9,366 nt of DNA from Sulfurimonas sp. (lineage in GTDB: Bacteria > Campylobacterota > Campylobacteria > Campylobacterales > Sulfurimonadaceae): the NCBI GenBank assembly GCA_021107375.1, contig JAIOSY010000020.1, forward strand, positions 1 through 9,366. Direction: 5' to 3'. Shown piece after piece: positions 7,891-9,366 of the stretch (positions are counted from its first letter, which is position 1; every line of letters begins with the position of its first letter). The notes under the pieces are model-generated. The model saw nothing but the letters and a program-made list of their open reading frames with translations. It did not search any database and was not told the origin of the DNA. The translations under genes and the position numbers were made by a program.

Positions 7891-7966
7891 GGCCAATTAG
7901 CTCAGTCGGTAGAGCAACTGACTGAAAATCAGTGTGTCCTTGGTTCGATTCCGAGATTGGCCACCA
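7891..7966 (+). tRNA. tRNA-Phe (anticodon GAA), copy 1
   Basis: The 76-nt cloverleaf is complete with an encoded CCA end. The acceptor GGCCAAT pairs with ATTGGCC. The D stem GCTC/GAGC encloses an 8-nt loop containing GG. The anticodon stem ACTGA/TCAGT holds the 7-nt loop CTGAAAA with GAA at positions 34-36. The variable loop is GTGTC, and the T arm CTTGG/CCGAG encloses TTCGATT. All D-stem pairs are Watson-Crick. A second copy follows after 24 nt. Confidence 0.97.
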
Positions 7967-7990
7967 CCTTTTAATGACTTTTATTATTAT

Positions 7991-8066
7991 GGCCAATTAG
8001 CTCAGTCGGTAGAACAACTGACTGAAAATCAGTGTGTCCTTGGTTCGATTCCGAGATTGGCCACCA
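7991..8066 (+). tRNA. tRNA-Phe (anticodon GAA), copy 2, with a D-stem mismatch
   Basis: This copy is identical to copy 1 at 75 of 76 positions. The one change is G to A at tRNA position 24 (8014), turning the C11-G24 pair of the D stem into a C-A mismatch. The anticodon, T arm, acceptor and CCA end are intact, so it may still be a functional tRNA-Phe. The flanking CCTTT after the CCA is shared with copy 1, consistent with a tandem duplication. No promoter is evident in the 24-nt spacer, so it is probably cotranscribed with copy 1. Confidence 0.93.
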
Positions 8067-8073
8067 CCTTTAA

Positions 8074-8117
8074 ATATCAAATCCTTTTTTTACTTTTAAT
8101 AACTAAATATTTGATAT
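8074..8117. repeat. 9-bp inverted repeat overlapping the ssrA promoter
   Basis: ATATCAAAT (8074-8082) and ATTTGATAT (8109-8117) are perfect inverted repeats separated by 26 nt that include a run of seven T. The right arm overlaps the extended -10 of ssrA. It could be an operator or simply AT-rich coincidence. A weak stem followed by no GC pairs makes a terminator for the tRNAs unlikely. Confidence 0.35.
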
Positions 8118-8120
8118 AAT
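8112..8120 (+). promoter_or_regulatory. Predicted extended -10 promoter of ssrA
   Basis: TGATATAAT combines a TGn extension with a perfect TATAAT, downstream of T-rich sequence and without a -35 match. Transcription would start near 8127. That leaves a leader of roughly 22 nt for RNase P to remove before the tmRNA 5' end at 8149. Confidence 0.6.
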
Positions 8121-8148
8121 ATTTTATTGCTTTAATAAAGCACGATAT

Positions 8149-8523
8149 GGGGACGACTTGGCTTCGACTGGAGTTGATGGTCTGTGATTGCATGTCGGAC
8201 TGAGCATTTCCGTTATACGGCTCACAATTGCTTAAACGCAAACAATACAAATTATCGCCCAGCTTTAGCAGTAGCTTAAGTTTTACCCCCTCTTAGAGGA
8301 CGGGCTGCTTCACCTATGGACTCTAGATAAATAGGATTCGAAGTATAACCCTTATGTAGATATATATTAAGTCTGTCTCAGCTTAATACGAATCCCGAGG
8401 CTCGTCTTGTGTAGCTTTGCAAGTTGTGTGAAGCAAGATTAAACTTTAACAACTTCTCTAAGCATGTAGATGTCACAGAAACTCAGCTTTAGGACTGCGG
8501 TTCGATTCCGCACGTCTCCACCA
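8149..8523 (+). ncRNA. ssrA: Transfer-messenger RNA (tmRNA), one-piece
   Basis: tmRNA with SmpB rescues stalled ribosomes, tags the unfinished protein for proteolysis and releases the ribosome. The 5' GGGGACG pairs with CGTCTCC before an encoded ACCA, including the G3-U pair that makes it a substrate of alanyl-tRNA synthetase. The 3' end has the tRNA-like T arm with GGTTCGATTCC. The GGGGACGACTTGGCTTCGAC beginning is typical of bacterial ssrA. An internal tag reading frame (8238-8279) is followed by the sequence expected to form the pseudoknots. The length is 375 nt. It is one continuous RNA, not the permuted two-piece form. It follows two tRNA-Phe genes and has its own promoter. Confidence 0.97.
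8238..8279 (+). other. tmRNA proteolysis-tag reading frame, ANNTNYRPALAVA-stop
   Basis: The resume codon is read as GCA at 8238, giving ANNTNYRPALAVA followed by TAA at 8277-8279. Alanine charged on tmRNA is added before this peptide. The ANN beginning and P-A near the end resemble the known Campylobacter and Helicobacter tags. The C-terminus is LAVA rather than the AKAA I recall for those genera or the LAA of E. coli. Confidence 0.85.
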
Positions 8524-8550
8524 AACTTAAATTCAATCCACTCTTTTTAA

Positions 8551-8581
8551 AATTCCAAGTGTTGCGCTTTAAACTTGAATT
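8551..8581. terminator. Bulged hairpin between convergent ssrA and the HTH gene, weak terminator candidate
   Basis: AATT(C)CAAGT and ACTTGAATT pair over 9 bp with one bulged base and a loop of about 12 nt. It overlaps the 3' end of the minus-strand gene. Neither side has a clean T-tract. It is the only structure in the 45-nt gap that might end the two convergent transcripts. Confidence 0.3.
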
Positions 8582-9078
8582 GGCAAAATATCACTATCTT
8601 TTAATTGTTTTTTTAATTTGATTGTTTCAATATAAAGCTCAATAACTTTTGTAGTCTGTTTACTTACTTCTTTTTTAGATGCAATATTTTTAAGACTATC
8701 TTCATCATACCCAATAGCTTCTCCTAACTCTTTATAAGTAAGTCCAAGTTCTTGACGTGTGGATTCAACTATGTTTATATTTTCTACATCGGGTTGTTTC
8801 ACTTTTTTAGCATAACTATCTATTTCAAATCTAAGAGATAAATCATCCTCGATAGTACCAATCCACTTCTCTTCATTAGTTTTATAAGTATATACATGTA
8901 ATACATTACTTTCATGCTTATTATCATGCAGTACTTTTATAACATCTACTTTCACGTCATGCTTATTATCATAATAACCTAATAAAGCATGTTCCACTAC
9001 TTGCTCTGAATAAATAGCATTATCAGAGTTTCTAACTTCATAAGGAATAATTCCAAATAGTTTACTTTTATAACTCAT
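8569..9078 (-). CDS. Hypothetical protein with C-terminal helix-turn-helix domain
   Basis: The 169-residue protein has two parts. Residues 1-105 are not recognised. They are rich in charged and beta-forming residues (for example HVYTYK, KWIGTI, LRFEI), with no signal peptide or membrane segment. Residues about 106-158 look like an XRE/lambda-repressor-type HTH: RQELGLTYKELGEAIGYDEDSLKNI, then a basic stretch and the helical IELYIETIKLKKQL. A role as a DNA-binding regulator is inferred from this. The ATG at 9078-9076 follows AGGG by 5 nt. It lies 51 nt downstream of another small HTH gene on the same strand and converges on ssrA. Both genes differ in kind from the housekeeping genes to the left and look like accessory DNA. 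Residues 37-40 and 52-55 (DNKH twice) are encoded by a 16-bp direct repeat. Confidence 0.75.
   Translation of the reverse strand: MSYKSKLFGIIPYEVRNSDNAIYSEQVVEHALLGYYDNKHDVKVDVIKVLHDNKHESNVLHVYTYKTNEEKWIGTIEDDLSLRFEIDSYAKKVKQPDVENINIVESTRQELGLTYKELGEAIGYDEDSLKNIASKKEVSKQTTKVIELYIETIKLKKQLKDSDILPIQV
8912..8972. repeat. 16-bp in-frame direct repeat inside the HTH gene
   Basis: TCATGCTTATTATCAT occurs exactly at 8912-8927 and 8957-8972. The offset is 45 bp (15 codons), so both encode DNKH plus an acidic residue in the same frame. This may be the trace of a small internal duplication or a pair of similar beta strands. Confidence 0.6.
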
Positions 9079-9129
9079 ATTTTCCCTTTTTATTTATCAA
9101 AAAATAGCTAAAGTATAAAATAATATTAC

Positions 9130-9348
9130 TTAATCTTTACAAATATTGTTTTTGATGATTTGCTTTAACTCTTTGCAATCTTTATTCTCAATGTATAGGT
9201 TTAGCCATGACTCTACCCAATCACTTACAGGGCGGTTATCTTTTCCCCATTTACTACAAGTATCATATTTAACACCTGCTAATTCTGAAAATGCTTTGAG
9301 TGAAAGATTATTCTCTTTTAGTGTTTGTTTAAAAATTTCATATTCCAT
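9130..9348 (-). CDS. Small Cro/XRE-like helix-turn-helix protein
   Basis: The 72-residue protein is nearly all one HTH domain. Residues about 4-37, FKQTLKENNLSLKAFSELAG then VKYDTCSKWGK, fit the helix-turn-helix of Cro/CI-like regulators. PVSDWVESWLNLYI (40-53) follows as a closing helix, and the C-terminus is Lys-rich. This N-terminal HTH with a PxWVExWL tail resembles small regulators I recall in Campylobacterota. The ATG at 9348-9346 is preceded by an AGGT-like site (about 9 nt). It is upstream of the 169-residue HTH protein and may form an operon with it. Partners such as a toxin, restriction genes or an integrase would be outside the window. The function is inferred from the fold only. 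Confidence 0.7.
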   Translation of the reverse strand: MEYEIFKQTLKENNLSLKAFSELAGVKYDTCSKWGKDNRPVSDWVESWLNLYIENKDCKELKQIIKNNICKD

Positions 9349-9366
9349 TAAATAATTACCTTATAT

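Noticed and set aside
7934..8119. 61-residue plus-strand reading frame across both tRNA-Phe genes
   Set aside because: It is the translation of the tRNA genes and their spacer. Both tRNAs fold fully, so it is not a protein gene.
8523..8581. Imperfect direct repeat AAACTTRAATT (8523-8533 and 8571-8581) as attachment sites
   Set aside because: It is 11 bp, AT-rich, has one mismatch and encloses only about 40 nt. It does not include the tRNA-like ssrA end expected of an att core, so chance is more likely.
9112..9117. TATACT as a promoter of the 169-residue HTH gene
   Set aside because: It is a fair -10 on the minus strand but has no -35 or TGn extension and the region is AT-rich, so it is too weak to list.
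9146..9355. 69-residue plus-strand reading frame opposite the small HTH gene
   Set aside because: It is the antisense of the 9130-9348 gene, which has a recognisable HTH and a Shine-Dalgarno. The antisense product shows no domain.

Overview
The window looks like chromosomal DNA from a Campylobacterota (epsilonproteobacterial) bacterium, probably Sulfurimonas or a close relative. The evidence is the low-GC coding, the close match of AccA to the Campylobacter form, the Campylobacter-like linkage of murD-mraY with divergent gpmI-fabG and acpP-fabF-accA, a tmRNA tag of epsilon type (ANNTNYRPALAVA), and AT-rich promoters with good -10 boxes but poor -35 boxes. Genus placement is inference.

Layout. 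Positions 2-682 (+) hold the 3' part of a DnaQ-like DEDDh exonuclease gene whose start lies left of the window. It converges, with a 2-nt gap, on a five-gene minus-strand run read from right to left: gpmI (5496-4021), fabG (3989-3243), acpP (3178-2951), fabF (2852-1635), accA (1620-685). Going right from the divergent 89-bp intergenic region at 5497-5585 are mraY (5586-6647) and murD (6647-7849), which share one base. Then come two nearly identical tRNA-Phe(GAA) genes (7891-7966 and 7991-8066) and the tmRNA gene ssrA (8149-8523). Beyond the 3' end of ssrA the content changes to two small minus-strand genes for helix-turn-helix proteins (9078-8569 and 9348-9130) that look accessory.

How the genes work together. 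AccA makes malonyl-CoA (with AccD, AccB and AccC encoded elsewhere), AcpP carries the growing acyl chain, FabF elongates it and FabG reduces the 3-ketoacyl product. GpmI is a glycolytic/gluconeogenic enzyme. MraY and MurD make lipid I and UDP-MurNAc-L-Ala-D-Glu for peptidoglycan. The divergent region thus joins a fatty-acid module and a cell-wall module. acpP appears to have its own extended -10 promoter and is followed by a GC-rich hairpin with a GNRA loop on the transcript, so it may be expressed as a separate unit inside the run. Three genes (accA, gpmI, mraY) start with TTG, each with a well-placed Shine-Dalgarno sequence.

Most of the window is ordinary housekeeping sequence. The points most worth a second look are the G24A (D-stem mismatch) second tRNA-Phe, the possible island boundary at the ssrA 3' end with its HTH gene pair, the unrecognised N-terminal part of the 169-residue HTH protein with an in-frame 16-bp repeat, the isolated acpP unit, and the hairpin spanning two convergent stop codons. 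I did not find clear evidence for an undescribed multi-gene system inside this window. If one exists it would lie to the right, beyond position 9366.
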